Below are positions 20,231 through 30,222 of a stretch of DNA of 64,000 bases, piece by piece. The stretch is from Kitasatospora fiedleri (GTDB taxonomy: Bacteria > Actinomycetota > Actinomycetes > Streptomycetales > Streptomycetaceae): NCBI RefSeq assembly GCF_948472415.1, contig NZ_OX419519.1:1488001-1552000 (forward strand), read 5' to 3'. The translations under genes and the position numbers were made by a program. The notes under the pieces were generated by a model. That model was not told where the DNA came from, did not search any database, and saw nothing but the letters and a program-made list of their open reading frames with translations. The stretch's first letter is position 1; the number at the start of each line of letters is the position of its first letter.

Positions 20231-21240
20231 GCGGGCTGCGGTTCGGGGTGGTCGGGCTCGGGGTGATCTCGCGGTTCTACCTGGACGCGCTGGAGCGGGT
20301 GCCGGGGGTGGGGTTGGCGGCGGTGTGCGACCGGGACGCCGCCGTGCTGGAGCCGTTCGGCGGCCGGGTGGCCCGCTTCACGGACCACCGGGAGCTGCTG
20401 GCGGCGGGCGGGCTGGACGCCGTCGTGGTGACCGTCCCGAACGACCTGCACCTGGCGATCTGCCGGGACGCGCTGCGGGCGGGCCTGCCGGTGTGCGTGG
20501 AGAAGCCGCTGGCGCTGCGGGCCGCGGAGGGCGAGGAGTTGGCGGCGCTGGCGGCCGAACGGCGGGTGCCGCTGTTCACCGCGTTCCACCGGCGGTACAA
20601 CGCGGCGGTGCGGGAGCTGTGCGCGGCGCTCGCCGACCGGCCGGTGCCGGTGCGCTCGGTGACGGTGCGCTACTTCGAGCGGATCGAGGAGCACGTCGGC
20701 CGGGACCGCTGGTACCTGGACCCGGAGCGGTGCGGCGGCGGCTGCGTCGCCGACAACGGCCCGAACGCGTACGACCTGGTGCGGCTGCTGGCGGGCCGGA
20801 TGGAGCTGTCCGGCGCGCGGGTGGTGCGCGACGGCGGCGGGGTGGACCGGTACGCGGAGCTGGAGCTGGCCGGGGCGGACGGGGTGCGCGGCCGGATCGA
20901 GCTGGACTGGTCGTACCCGGGCGAACTCAAGGACGTCACGGTGGAGTCGGCGGACGGCTCGGTGCTGCGGGCGGACCTGCTGGCCGGGCACGCGGGCTTC
21001 AAGCAGTCGCTCTGGCACGAGTACGAGGGCATCGTCGGCGCGTTCGCCGGGCTGCTGCGCGGCGAACGCGGCGGAACGGACGGCTCGACGGACGGCTCGA
21101 CGGGCGGCGCGGCGGACCGGGGCCCGGACGGGGTGGACGCGCTGCGGGTGGTCGAGGCGGCGTACCGGGCCGGGGCCGAGGGCGAGTTCGAAACCGGGGC
21201 CGGGGCCGGGACGGCGGCGCGGGCGGAGGTGCGCGGATGA
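20227..21240 (+). CDS. Gfo/Idh/MocA oxidoreductase 2
   Basis: 337-residue NAD(P)-dependent dehydrogenase, intact. The Rossmann motif GVVGLGVISRFYLDAL starts near residue 7; the EKP signature is in VCVEKPLALR. The active-site region reads CVADNGPNAYDLVRLL, comparable to the usual G..D.G.H.ID block, but with Asn-Ala-Tyr in place of His-Ile. GTG 20227 overlaps the previous stop. A GGTDGSTDGSTGG stretch (21070-21115) and an Ala/Gly tail are repeat-derived. It is only distantly like Gfo/Idh 1 of the same operon, suggesting two separate redox steps. Confidence 0.83.
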   Translation: MSGLRFGVVGLGVISRFYLDALERVPGVGLAAVCDRDAAVLEPFGGRVARFTDHRELLAAGGLDAVVVTVPNDLHLAICRDALRAGLPVCVEKPLALRAAEGEELAALAAERRVPLFTAFHRRYNAAVRELCAALADRPVPVRSVTVRYFERIEEHVGRDRWYLDPERCGGGCVADNGPNAYDLVRLLAGRMELSGARVVRDGGGVDRYAELELAGADGVRGRIELDWSYPGELKDVTVESADGSVLRADLLAGHAGFKQSLWHEYEGIVGAFAGLLRGERGGTDGSTDGSTGGAADRGPDGVDALRVVEAAYRAGAEGEFETGAGAGTAARAEVRG

Positions 21241-21683
21241 TCCGGGAGCGGGCGGCGCTCTTCCCGCAGCGGCCGCCGGTGCGCGAGAACGGGCCGAAGC
21301 GGACGGTGACCGGCACGCTGGTGAAGGTGCTGCTGCACAGCCGGACGGAGCGCGGGATGAGCCTGGAGCCGTTCGCCAGCCGGTGCGTACGGGCGGGCGA
21401 GGTGCACGAGTTGGTGACCACCGACCAGCGGGACACCGCGGCGGGGGCCCGGATCGACCGGGTGGGTTTCCTGGGGTTCGCGGAGATCGCGGTGGCCGGA
21501 GTGCTGGACCGGGGCGACGAGGTGTTCGTCGGCGAGCACCGGGTGGGCACGGTGCTGGGCTTCGACGCCTGCCACTTCCCCAACCACTACAACGTGCTGA
21601 TCGCGGCCGACCGCCTGCTGACCGGGGAGTCGCTGGACCTGCGGCCGGAACTGCCGGTGCGGTTCGTCCCGGCCGGGGGCTGA
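21237..21683 (+). CDS. Unrecognised 148-residue protein ending the operon
   Basis: Not recognised with confidence. The ATG at 21237 overlaps the Gfo/Idh stop (ATGA), so it is a real, coupled cluster gene. It has no signal peptide, no membrane helix and a beta-rich look: KRTVTGTLVKVLLHSRTERG, then RIDRVGFLGFAEIAVAGV, then VLGFDACHFPNHYNVLIAA. The central FDACHFPNHYN block contains Asp, Cys and two His in a short span and could be a metal or catalytic site. It may belong to a small uncharacterised actinobacterial DUF family. Confidence 0.75.
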   Translation: MIRERAALFPQRPPVRENGPKRTVTGTLVKVLLHSRTERGMSLEPFASRCVRAGEVHELVTTDQRDTAAGARIDRVGFLGFAEIAVAGVLDRGDEVFVGEHRVGTVLGFDACHFPNHYNVLIAADRLLTGESLDLRPELPVRFVPAGG

Positions 21684-21723
21684 CCGGGCCCGGTCGACGG
21701 CGGAACCGGACCGGAACGGCGGC

Positions 21724-21763
21724 AGGGCCCGGAGCGGGGGGCGCCATCCCCGTTCCGGGCCCT
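21724..21763 (+). terminator. Terminator hairpin ending the candidate cluster
   Basis: AGGGCCCGGAGCGGGG (21724-21739) pairs with CCCCGTTCCGGGCCCT (21748-21763), with one mismatch and an 8 nt loop. There is no U-run, as usual in streptomycetes. It lies between the last cluster gene and the convergent EF-hand gene. Downstream at 21770-21835 the unit CGTCGGCCGTCAG is repeated three to four times. Confidence 0.7.
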
Positions 21764-21861
21764 TCGGGCGTCAGCGGCGACCGTCGGCCGTCAGCGACCG
21801 TCGGCCGTCAGTGGCCGTCGGCCGGGCCGATCAGGCCGACCGGCGCTGTCGTACCGGCTGT

Positions 21862-22401
21862 TCAGCGGCCCAGCAGCGGGACGTCGAGGTCGCCGAGGTG
21901 GTAGGCGCGCACGGCCTGGACCAGCTCGTCCACGGACAGCTGGCCGTCGCCGTTGGCGTCGATCCGGGCGAAGGCGTCCAGCGGGTTGACGTCCTGGACG
22001 CCGATCGCGTCCAGCCAGGACTTGAACTCGGCCGGGTTGACCTGGCCGTCGCCGTCCACGTCGACCAGCTCGACGATGGCCTGGATGGTCGGCGTGACGA
22101 CGCGGCCGAAGCCGGCGCCGCCGTTCTCCAGGATGTGCTCCTCGGCGATGTGGTTGAACTGCTCGGGGGTGAGCGCGCCGGTCTGCTCGTCGATGCCCGC
22201 CTTGTCGGCGAAGAAGCCCCACATGCCGAGGTAGGCGTCGGTCAGCGCACGGGCGGCCGGAGTGCCGGGGGCCTCGCCGAAGGCCCGCAGGATGCGCTGG
22301 GCCTCGGCGTCCCAGTCGGCGCGGTCGATCTGGCCGTCGCCGTTCACGTCCCAGAGGTCGAAGCGCTTCTGGGTGCGGTCGAGCTGCACGGAAGTGGTCA
22401 T
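21862..22401 (-). CDS. Calerythrin-like EF-hand calcium-binding protein
   Basis: 179 residues with four EF-hand positions as in calerythrin / sarcoplasmic calcium-binding proteins. Loops 1, 3 and 4 are canonical: DVNGDGQIDRAD, DVDGDGQVNPAE and DANGDGQLSVDE, each with Asp/Asn at 1, 3 and 5 and Asp/Glu at 12. Loop 2 (near DEQTGALTPEQF) is degenerate. No signal peptide or membrane helix, so a cytosolic calcium buffer or sensor. The start is ATG 22401 (MTTSVQLDRTQKRFD). Convergent with the cluster; its frame is intact and it is probably unrelated to the pathway. Confidence 0.9.
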   Translation of the reverse strand: MTTSVQLDRTQKRFDLWDVNGDGQIDRADWDAEAQRILRAFGEAPGTPAARALTDAYLGMWGFFADKAGIDEQTGALTPEQFNHIAEEHILENGGAGFGRVVTPTIQAIVELVDVDGDGQVNPAEFKSWLDAIGVQDVNPLDAFARIDANGDGQLSVDELVQAVRAYHLGDLDVPLLGR

Positions 22402-22736
22402 CGCGGAGTTCTCCAGTGTGGGTCCGGTGCGGGCGTCGGCCGGCCCAGGGACAGGACCGGCGGGCGCCCGGCAGTGCTTTCGGATGAGCCGTCACACAAT
22501 CGGTGCGGCAACGGAACGTCACCCTACCGGGACACTGAGCGACGGATCGCACACGTGCGGCCAACCGGGTGACCCGATCGCTTCGTTGACGTCGCATCAC
22601 CTCTGCGGCCCTTGAACGGGCGCTCCCCCGCCACGATTTGGGGATACCGTCAACTGTTTCGACAGCCGCCTCCCGAGTGGGTGATCCGGCCGTTCTCGGC
22701 CCGGTCCGGGCGCCGGTCGGCCCCTACGCTCGAAGG
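22402..22736. other. 335 bp divergent intergenic region
   Basis: Lies between the EF-hand gene (minus) and the AhpD-like gene (plus). It contains TTGACG near 22586 and TTGAAC near 22613, which could be -35 elements, but no matching -10 that I trust. No gene or strong hairpin is seen. Confidence 0.4.
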
Positions 22737-23222
22737 ATGACCGAAACGCTCCCGCAGCTCCCCGCCGTCCCGCCGCTCCCGATGACCGAGTTGGGCCCGC
22801 AGGCGTTCGCCGCCGTGCACGCCCTGCACGGGGTGGTGGAGGAGGCCGCGGCGGCGGCCGGGCTGGAGCCGCCGCTGCTGGAACTGGTGCGGCTGCGCTG
22901 CTCGCAGCTGAACGGCTGCGTGTACTGCGTCGACCTGCACACGACGGCCGCCCGGAAGGCGGGCGAGCGGGACGAGCGGCTGGCGCAGCTGGTGGTGTGG
23001 CGGGAGTCCGAGCTGTTCACGCCCCGGGAGCGGGCCGCGCTCGCCCTGGCCGAGGCGGTCACCCGGCTGACCGACCGGGCGGAGGGCGTCCGGGCCCGGC
23101 GGGCCGCGTCGGCGGTGCTGTCGGAGCCGGAGGCGGCGTTCGTGGCCTGGGCGGCGACCGTGGTGAACACCTACAACCGGATCGCGGTCACCTCCCGCCC
23201 GGTGGCGGCCGGGACGCCCTGA
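22737..23222 (+). CDS. Carboxymuconolactone decarboxylase/AhpD-like protein
   Basis: 161-residue AhpD-fold protein. The peroxidatic signature is CVYCVDLHTTAARKAGE, with the CxxC pair and a histidine four residues on. The family has carboxymuconolactone decarboxylases (no CxxC) and alkylhydroperoxidases (CxxC plus His); this one fits the redox-active branch. The start is ATG 22737, with GAAGG directly upstream. Likely protects against peroxides. The following homocysteine methyltransferase is 100 bp downstream and may be separate. Confidence 0.85.
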   Translation: MTETLPQLPAVPPLPMTELGPQAFAAVHALHGVVEEAAAAAGLEPPLLELVRLRCSQLNGCVYCVDLHTTAARKAGERDERLAQLVVWRESELFTPRERAALALAEAVTRLTDRAEGVRARRAASAVLSEPEAAFVAWAATVVNTYNRIAVTSRPVAAGTP

Positions 23223-23324
23223 CCGGCCCGGGCCCGGAGCGCGGCAGCCCCCGCAGACCCCGGGCCGGTTCGGGCCGGTTCGGGCCGGTTCGCCGGAGAC
23301 CGGTGGCAGGTGCAGGCTGGAGGG

Positions 23325-24295
23325 ATGGCGACGGACTTCGACGGCTCCCCCTCCGACTTCGACGGCCCCCGGCCGGTCGGGCGCTGGTCTCGGCGCTGGC
23401 GGCCGGGCCGGTGCTGCTCGACGGCGGGCTGTCGAACCGACTGGCCGACCAGGGCTGCGACTTGTCGGACGCGCTGTGGTCGGCCCGGCTGCTGCTGGAC
23501 GAGCCGCGGCAGCTGGTGGCGGCGCACCGGGCGTACTTCGAGGCGGGCGCGCAGGTGGCGACCACGGCGAGCTACCAGGCGAGCCGGCCGGGTTTCGCCT
23601 CCCGGGGGGTGGACGCGGGGAAGGCGGACCGGCTGCTGGCGCTGAGCGTGGAGGTGGCCCGGCTGGCGGCCGAGGAGGTGTCGGCGGAGCTGGGCGACGG
23701 CCGCCCGCGCTGGGTGGCGGCCTCGGTGGGCCCGTACGGGGCGGTCCTGGCGGACGGCTCCGAGTACCGGGGTCACTACGGCCTGTCGGCCGGGGAGTTG
23801 GCGGCGTTCCACCGCCCCCGGCTGGAGGTGCTGGCCGCCGCGGGGCCGGACGTGCTGGCGGTGGAGACCGTGCCCGACCTGCTGGAGGCGGCCGTACTGG
23901 CGGACTGCGTACGGGGGTTGGGCCTGCCGGTGTGGTTCTCGCTCGGCGCGGCGGACGGGCTGACCCGGGGCGGGGAGCCGCTCTCGGAGGCGTTCGCGCT
24001 GGTGGCGGAGGTGCCGGAGGTGGTGGCGGTGGGCGTCAACTGCTGCGCCCCGGAGGAGGTGTCGGCGGCGGTGGCGCTGGCCGTGGAGGTGACGGGCCTG
24101 CCCGCGGTGGCGTACCCCAACAGCGGGGAGGGCTGGGACCCGGCGGTCCGGGACTGGACGGGCACGGCGGCCTTCGGCCCCGGGCGGGCGGCGGACTGGG
24201 TGGCCGCCGGGGCCCGGCTGGTCGGCGGCTGCTGCCGGGTGGGCCCGGCCGCGATCGCGGAACTCGCGGCCGTGCTGCAACGCCCCGCGCGCTGA
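23325..24295 (+). CDS. mmuM: Homocysteine S-methyltransferase (MmuM-like, one frame break)
   Basis: About 323 residues. Uses S-methylmethionine or SAM to methylate homocysteine to methionine. Zinc cysteines are in AVGVNCCAPEEV and LVGGCCRVGPAAI. The N-terminal block is LLDGGLSNRLADQGCDLSDALW, with Gly-Gly-Leu as in MmuM. The ATG at 23325 has GGAGGG just upstream, but the main body is in another frame, so a base is missing near 23385 (within CGGTCGGGCGCTGG). Alternatively translation starts inside the body frame. Convergent or parallel neighbours give no pathway clue. Confidence 0.82.
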
Positions 24296-24433
24296 ACCGG
24301 GTCGGTCCGGCCGGGTGTCCGGCGGTGCCCGGCCGCCCGGTCTGGTACTGCTGGTGGTGAGGGCGGGCCGGACGGCGCCGTCGCCCCCGCGGCGGGAGCA
24401 CCGCCGGCGGGGACGGCCGAGGAGGGAACGGGG

Positions 24434-25627
24434 TTGGTCGTGGCGGGTGCGGTCGAGCGGGTGAACGCCCTGGGGGCTTGCTGGGGACGGGAGTTGGAGC
24501 CGGGGTCCGGGGCCGGGCAGGTGTGGACGGCGCTCGGGGTGTGGCCGCTGCTGGCGGTGCTGGCCTCGGGGGCGGACGGTCCGGCCCGGGCCGAGCTGGA
24601 GCGGGCGCTGGGCGTGCCGGCCGAGCAGGCCCCGGCCGCCGCGCGGGAGTTGCTGGCGCGGGTGGAGGGGGTGCCGGGCTGTGCGGCGGCGCTCGGGCTG
24701 TGGACGGCCCCCGGGGTCGAGGTGGAGCCGGAGTGGGCGGCGGGGCCGGGCGCCGCGCTGTGGCGGCGGTTGACCGGTGACCCCGCCGCGGACCGGGCCG
24801 CGCTGGACGCCTGGGCCGCGGACCGGACCGGCGGTCTGATCCGCCGGATGCCGGTGGAGCCGGCGGACGCGCTGCTGGTGCTGGCCTCGGCGCTGACGGT
24901 GCGCACCAGGTGGGCGGAGCCGTTCCGGGAGGATCGCGGCCGGGCCGCCGAAGGGCCGTGGGCCCGGCGGCCGTTCCGGAGGCTCGCGGTGTCGAGCCCC
25001 GGGTTGTACGAGCGGATCGCGGTGGCGGAGACCGCGGCGGCGGGGCGGGTGACGGAGGTCCGGGTCGCGGGCGGCGGCGAGGTGGACGTCCACCTGGTGC
25101 TCGGCGCACCGGGGGCCGCGCCGGGCGCCGTGGTCTCCGCCGGGTTCGCGCTGGTGGCGGGGGCGGCGCGGCGGACGCCGGTGGCGGGGCTGGCCGACGG
25201 GGAGCCGTGGCCCGGGCTGGCGCTGGAGTCGGTGCGGGCGTCGGCGCCGCACGACGTCGGCGTGCTGGAGACGGTGGCCTTCGAGGTCCGGGCGGAGCAG
25301 GACCTGCTGGCGCACGCCGGGCTGTTCGGCCTGCGCACCGCCGCCGGGGACGGCAGCCACTTCCCGGGCATCAGCCGGAGCGTCCCGCTGCGGGTCGGCC
25401 AGGCCAAGCAGGCGGCGGTGGCGGAGTTCGGCGCGGCGGGCTTCGAGGCGGGCGCGGTCACGGCGGTGGCGATGACCCGGAGCGGGATCGGCGCCCCGCC
25501 CGGCCTCCGCGTCCGCCGGGCCACCGCCCGCTACGACCGCCCGTTCGCCTTCCTGGCCGTGCACCGCCCGACCGGCCTGGTCCTGGTCGCGGGCTGGGTG
25601 GCGGAGCCCGCCGAGGCGGCCGGCTGA
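24434..25627 (+). CDS. Serpin-family protein (bacterial serine protease inhibitor fold)
   Basis: 397 residues, intact, with serpin landmarks spread through the chain. DAWAADRTGGLIRRMPV corresponds to the N.W....T.G.I..L helix-F block. LLVLASALTVRTRWAEPF corresponds to the conserved LVNA..F...W...F strand. YDRPFAFLAVHRPTGLVLVAGWV matches the C-terminal HPFLF...NPTG.ILF.GRV. The hinge and reactive loop lie in the stretch EFGAAGFEAGAVTAVAMT, where the usual EEGTEAAAAT is altered, so inhibition by loop insertion is uncertain. No signal peptide, so cytoplasmic. TTG 24434 is chosen because GGAGG lies eight bases upstream. Confidence 0.8.
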   Translation: MVVAGAVERVNALGACWGRELEPGSGAGQVWTALGVWPLLAVLASGADGPARAELERALGVPAEQAPAAARELLARVEGVPGCAAALGLWTAPGVEVEPEWAAGPGAALWRRLTGDPAADRAALDAWAADRTGGLIRRMPVEPADALLVLASALTVRTRWAEPFREDRGRAAEGPWARRPFRRLAVSSPGLYERIAVAETAAAGRVTEVRVAGGGEVDVHLVLGAPGAAPGAVVSAGFALVAGAARRTPVAGLADGEPWPGLALESVRASAPHDVGVLETVAFEVRAEQDLLAHAGLFGLRTAAGDGSHFPGISRSVPLRVGQAKQAAVAEFGAAGFEAGAVTAVAMTRSGIGAPPGLRVRRATARYDRPFAFLAVHRPTGLVLVAGWVAEPAEAAG

Positions 25628-25730
25628 GCGAATCCCGGGCGGGGAGCGCCGGACGACGCGACCGGCGGCCGGGTGCCGGCCGGGTGGTGCGGCAGAGTCG
25701 CGCGTCGACGGCGCGCGGCTCGTCGGGCTT

Positions 25731-25785
25731 GCCCGCGCAGTTCCCCCGCCGGGAGGGCCCCCGCCGGGAGGGCCCGGCGGGACGG
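25731..25785. repeat. G/C-rich direct repeats between serpin and iclR-type genes
   Basis: CGCCGGGAGGGCCC occurs twice in tandem (about 25748-25777), preceded by GCGCAGTTCCCCC, which resembles one arm of the large inverted repeat at 42.3 kb. Confidence 0.5.
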
Positions 25786-25890
25786 TACGGCGCGGTGGAG
25801 GTGCCGGGTAGTACGGTCTCCGGGGGCGGGTCCGTCCCGTTCTCGGGTGGTGGTCGGCATCGTCGGCCGGTGGTCAGTGGAGGTGGGCGG

Positions 25891-26658
25891 GTGCCCGGTG
25901 CGATCCAGTCGCTGTCGCGGGCGGCCGCGATCCTGCGGCTGCTGGCGGGCGGGGAGCGGCGGCTCGGCCTGTCGGAGGTGGCGACGGGGCTGGGGCTGGC
26001 GAAGGGGACCGCGCACGGCATCCTGCGCACGCTCCAGCAGGAGGGCTTCGTCGAGCAGGACCCGGAGAGCGGCAAGTACCAGTTGGGCGCGGAGCTGCTG
26101 CGGCTGGGCCAGAGCTACCTGGACGTGCACGAGCTGCGGGCCCGGGCGCTGGTGTGGGCGGACGACCTGGCGCGGGCGGCCGGGGAGACGGTGTACCTGG
26201 GGGTGCTGCACCAGCGCGGGGTGCTGGTGGTGCACCACGTGTTCCGGCCGGACGACTCGCGGCAGGTGCTGGAGGTGGGGTCGATGCAGCCGCTGCACGC
26301 GACCGCGCTGGGCAAGGTGCTGCTGGCGTACGACCCGGTGGCGCGCGGCGAGTTGGGCGACGGCCCGTGGGAGGCGTTCACGGCCCGGACGGTGACGGAG
26401 CCGGCGGAGCTGGACGCGCAGTGCGCGCTGGTGCGCGAGCGCGGCTGGGCGGACGCGGTGGAGGAGACCTGGGAGGGCGTGGCCTCGGTGGCGGCGCTGA
26501 TCCAGGACCGGCGGCGCAACCCGGTGGGCGCGGTGTGCGTGTCGGGCGCGGTGGAGACGGTGTGCGGACCGGACGGCGCGGTGCGTCCGTCGCTGGTGGC
26601 CTCGGTGCGGACGGCGGCCCGGGCGATCTCCCGGGACCTGGGCGCGCACCGGTTCTGA
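25891..26658 (+). CDS. gylR: IclR-family regulator, probable glycerol-operon repressor (GylR)
   Basis: 255 residues. The N-terminal winged HTH starts [16 protein letters not shown] and continues [20 protein letters not shown]. The C-terminal effector domain has [16 protein letters not shown] and [18 protein letters not shown]. The start GTG 25891 has GGAGG seven bases upstream. It lies 236 bp upstream of glpK in the same direction, the arrangement of gylR in Streptomyces, where the protein represses glycerol use until glycerol-3-phosphate is present. The operator at 26763 is the likely target. Confidence 0.85.
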   Translation: MPGAIQSLSRAAAILRLLAGGERRLGLSEVATGLGLAKGTAHGILRTLQQEGFVEQDPESGKYQLGAELLRLGQSYLDVHELRARALVWADDLARAAGETVYLGVLHQRGVLVVHHVFRPDDSRQVLEVGSMQPLHATALGKVLLAYDPVARGELGDGPWEAFTARTVTEPAELDAQCALVRERGWADAVEETWEGVASVAALIQDRRRNPVGAVCVSGAVETVCGPDGAVRPSLVASVRTAARAISRDLGAHRF

Positions 26659-26659
26659 A

Positions 26660-26710
26660 TCCCGGGGGCCTGATCCCGGGGCGTGATCCCGGGCGTGATC
26701 CCGGGGGCGT
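26660..26710. repeat. Short tandem repeat GTGATCCCGGG after the iclR-type gene
   Basis: GATCCCGGG is repeated four times at about 10-15 bp steps directly after the regulator stop. It could form small hairpins and act as an attenuator or terminator. Confidence 0.5.
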
Positions 26711-26723
26711 GCGTCACACCGCC

Positions 26724-26779
26724 TTGACGGGAGCGTCCGGCTGCGGTTGGCTTCCGAAGGCCGTTCGACATTGTCGAAC
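26724..26779 (+). promoter_or_regulatory. glpK promoter and palindromic operator
   Basis: TTGACG (26724-26729) and TTGGCT (26747-26752) are 17 bp apart. Eleven bases on is the perfect palindrome GTTCGACA-T-TGTCGAAC (26763-26779). The position just after the -10 and the neighbouring IclR gene make it the probable GylR operator. Inference from sequence only. Confidence 0.7.
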
Positions 26780-26894
26780 AGCGTCCGGAGGGCCCCGGCG
26801 GACCGCCCGCCCGCCTGGTTTGCCGGACCCGCGCGCACGGGGACTGACGAATGGTCACCCCCGCCCCGTTGACGTCCGTGAGCCGAGGAACCGC

Positions 26895-28424
<1,530 letters not shown>

Positions 28425-28516
28425 CCCCGCCCGCCGCACGACCCTGCCCGCCGCAGGACCCCACCGATCGGAAGGAGACGCGGACCGGCCGCACACCGGG
28501 CCGCCCACCACACACC

Positions 28517-30100
28517 ATGGCAACCATCCCGACCCTGGGCGCCGAGCGCGCCGCCGGCCGCGTCGTCCCCCGGGCCGCCACCCGCGAACTGCTCGGCCGG
28601 GCCCGCTACGACCTGCTGGTGATCGGCGGCGGCATCCTCGGCACCGCCACCGCGTGGACCGCCGCCCAGGCCGGGCTGAAGGTGGCCATGGTGGACGCCG
28701 GGGACTTCGCCAACGCCACCTCCTCCGCCTCGTCCAAGCTGGTCCACGGCGGGCTGCGCTACCTGCAGACCGGCGCGGTGCGGCTGGTCGCCGAGAACCA
28801 CAAGGAGCGCCGGGCGCTGGCCACCCACGTGGCCCCGCACCTGGTCAGCCCGCTGACCTTCTTCGTGCCGGTCTACGAGGGCGGCCCGCACTCGGCGCCC
28901 AAGCTCGGCGCGGGCGTGTTCCTGTACTCGGCGCTGTCCGCGTTCCGCGACGGCCTGGGCCGGGTGGTCTCCCCCGCGGCGGCGGCCCGCGCCGTGCCCG
29001 GGCTGCGCACCGAGGGCCTGCGGCGGGTCGCGGTGTACGGCGACCACCAGATGAACGACGCCCGGATGGCCGTGATGACGGTGCGGGCGGCGGTGGACGC
29101 GGGCGCGGTGGTGCTCAACCACGCCGAGGTGACCGGGCTGCGCTTCACCCGCGGCCGGGTCACCGGCGCCGAGGTGCGTGACGCCCTGGACGGCACCGAG
29201 TTCGGCGTGGACGCCCGGCTGGTGCTGAACGCCACCGGCCCGTGGGTGGACCACCTGCGGCGGATGGAGCACGCGGGCGCGGCCCCGTCGATCCGGCTGT
29301 CCAAGGGCGCGCACGTGGTGCTGCGCCGGCAGGCGCCGTGGCGGGCCGCGCTGACCATCCCGATCGACCACTACCGGGTGTCGTTCGCCATCCCGTGGGA
29401 GGACCACGTCCTGCTCGGCACCACGGACGAGGAGTACACCGGCGACCCGCTGGACGTCCGGGCCACCGACGCGGACGTCGACCAGATCCTGTCCGAGGCC
29501 GGGCACGCGGTGCGCGGCGAGCACCTGCGGCGGGAGGACATCACGTACTCCTTCGCCGGCCTGCGGGTGCTGCCGGGCGGGCCGGGCGAGACGGCGGCGG
29601 CGAAGCGGGAGACGGTGGTGACCGAGGGCCGGGCCGGGATGCTGTCGGTGGCGGGCGGCAAGTGGACCACGTACCGGCACATCGGCCGGGTGATCCTGGA
29701 GAAGCTCAAGCACGCCCCGGGCGCGGGCCTGGCCGAGGACGTCTCGCCGATCCCGCCGACCGTCCCGCTGCCGGGCATCGGCGCCCCGCAGGCCGTCGCC
29801 CGCCGCCTGCTGACCGACCGCGAGCCGGGCAGCCGGATGGACCCGCTGGTGGCCCGGAACCTGGCCACCCACTACGGCACGCTGTCCTTCGAGATCGCCC
29901 GCCTGATCGCCGAGCGCCCGGAGCTGGGCGAACGCGTCCACCCCGACGGGCCGGACGTGTGGGCGCAGGTGGTGTACGCGGCCGAGCAGGAGTGGGCGTA
30001 CACGGTGGACGACGTGCTGCGGCGGCGCACCACGCTGACGGTGCGCGGGCTGGACGGCGCGGAGGTGCGCAAGCGCACGGCGGAGCTGCTGGAGCGGTAG
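28517..30100 (+). CDS. glpD: Aerobic glycerol-3-phosphate dehydrogenase
   Basis: 527-residue FAD enzyme that oxidises glycerol 3-phosphate to dihydroxyacetone phosphate at the membrane and feeds electrons to quinone. The FAD motif is LLVIGGGILGTATAW near residue 35, followed by SSASSKLVHGGLRYL, the family signature. Later blocks: GDHQMNDARMAV, LVLNATGPWVDHL and SVAGGKWTTYRHIG. The start ATG 28517 has no close ribosome site; a good GAAGGAG lies about 40 bases upstream with no in-frame start after it, so initiation is not fully explained. Operon with glpK. Confidence 0.95.
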   Translation: MATIPTLGAERAAGRVVPRAATRELLGRARYDLLVIGGGILGTATAWTAAQAGLKVAMVDAGDFANATSSASSKLVHGGLRYLQTGAVRLVAENHKERRALATHVAPHLVSPLTFFVPVYEGGPHSAPKLGAGVFLYSALSAFRDGLGRVVSPAAAARAVPGLRTEGLRRVAVYGDHQMNDARMAVMTVRAAVDAGAVVLNHAEVTGLRFTRGRVTGAEVRDALDGTEFGVDARLVLNATGPWVDHLRRMEHAGAAPSIRLSKGAHVVLRRQAPWRAALTIPIDHYRVSFAIPWEDHVLLGTTDEEYTGDPLDVRATDADVDQILSEAGHAVRGEHLRREDITYSFAGLRVLPGGPGETAAAKRETVVTEGRAGMLSVAGGKWTTYRHIGRVILEKLKHAPGAGLAEDVSPIPPTVPLPGIGAPQAVARRLLTDREPGSRMDPLVARNLATHYGTLSFEIARLIAERPELGERVHPDGPDVWAQVVYAAEQEWAYTVDDVLRRRTTLTVRGLDGAEVRKRTAELLER

Positions 30101-30159
30101 GCCGGGCGCGCGGAGCGGCGCGGGAAGGCACGGCGAGACGGGGGAAAGGCGCGAAAAAG

Positions 30160-30201
30160 GCGACGCCCTCCGGGAGAAGCGGGAGTTCCGGAGGGCGTCG
30201 C
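30160..30201. terminator. Bidirectional terminator between glpD and gntP
   Basis: The 14 bp perfect inverted repeat GCGACGCCCTCCGG (30160-30173) / CCGGAGGGCGTCGC (30188-30201) with a 14 nt loop lies between convergent genes, with an A-rich flank (GCGAAAAAGG) serving as a T-run for the minus strand. Confidence 0.85.
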
Positions 30202-30222
30202 GGCAGGGGGGACCCGCGCTCG

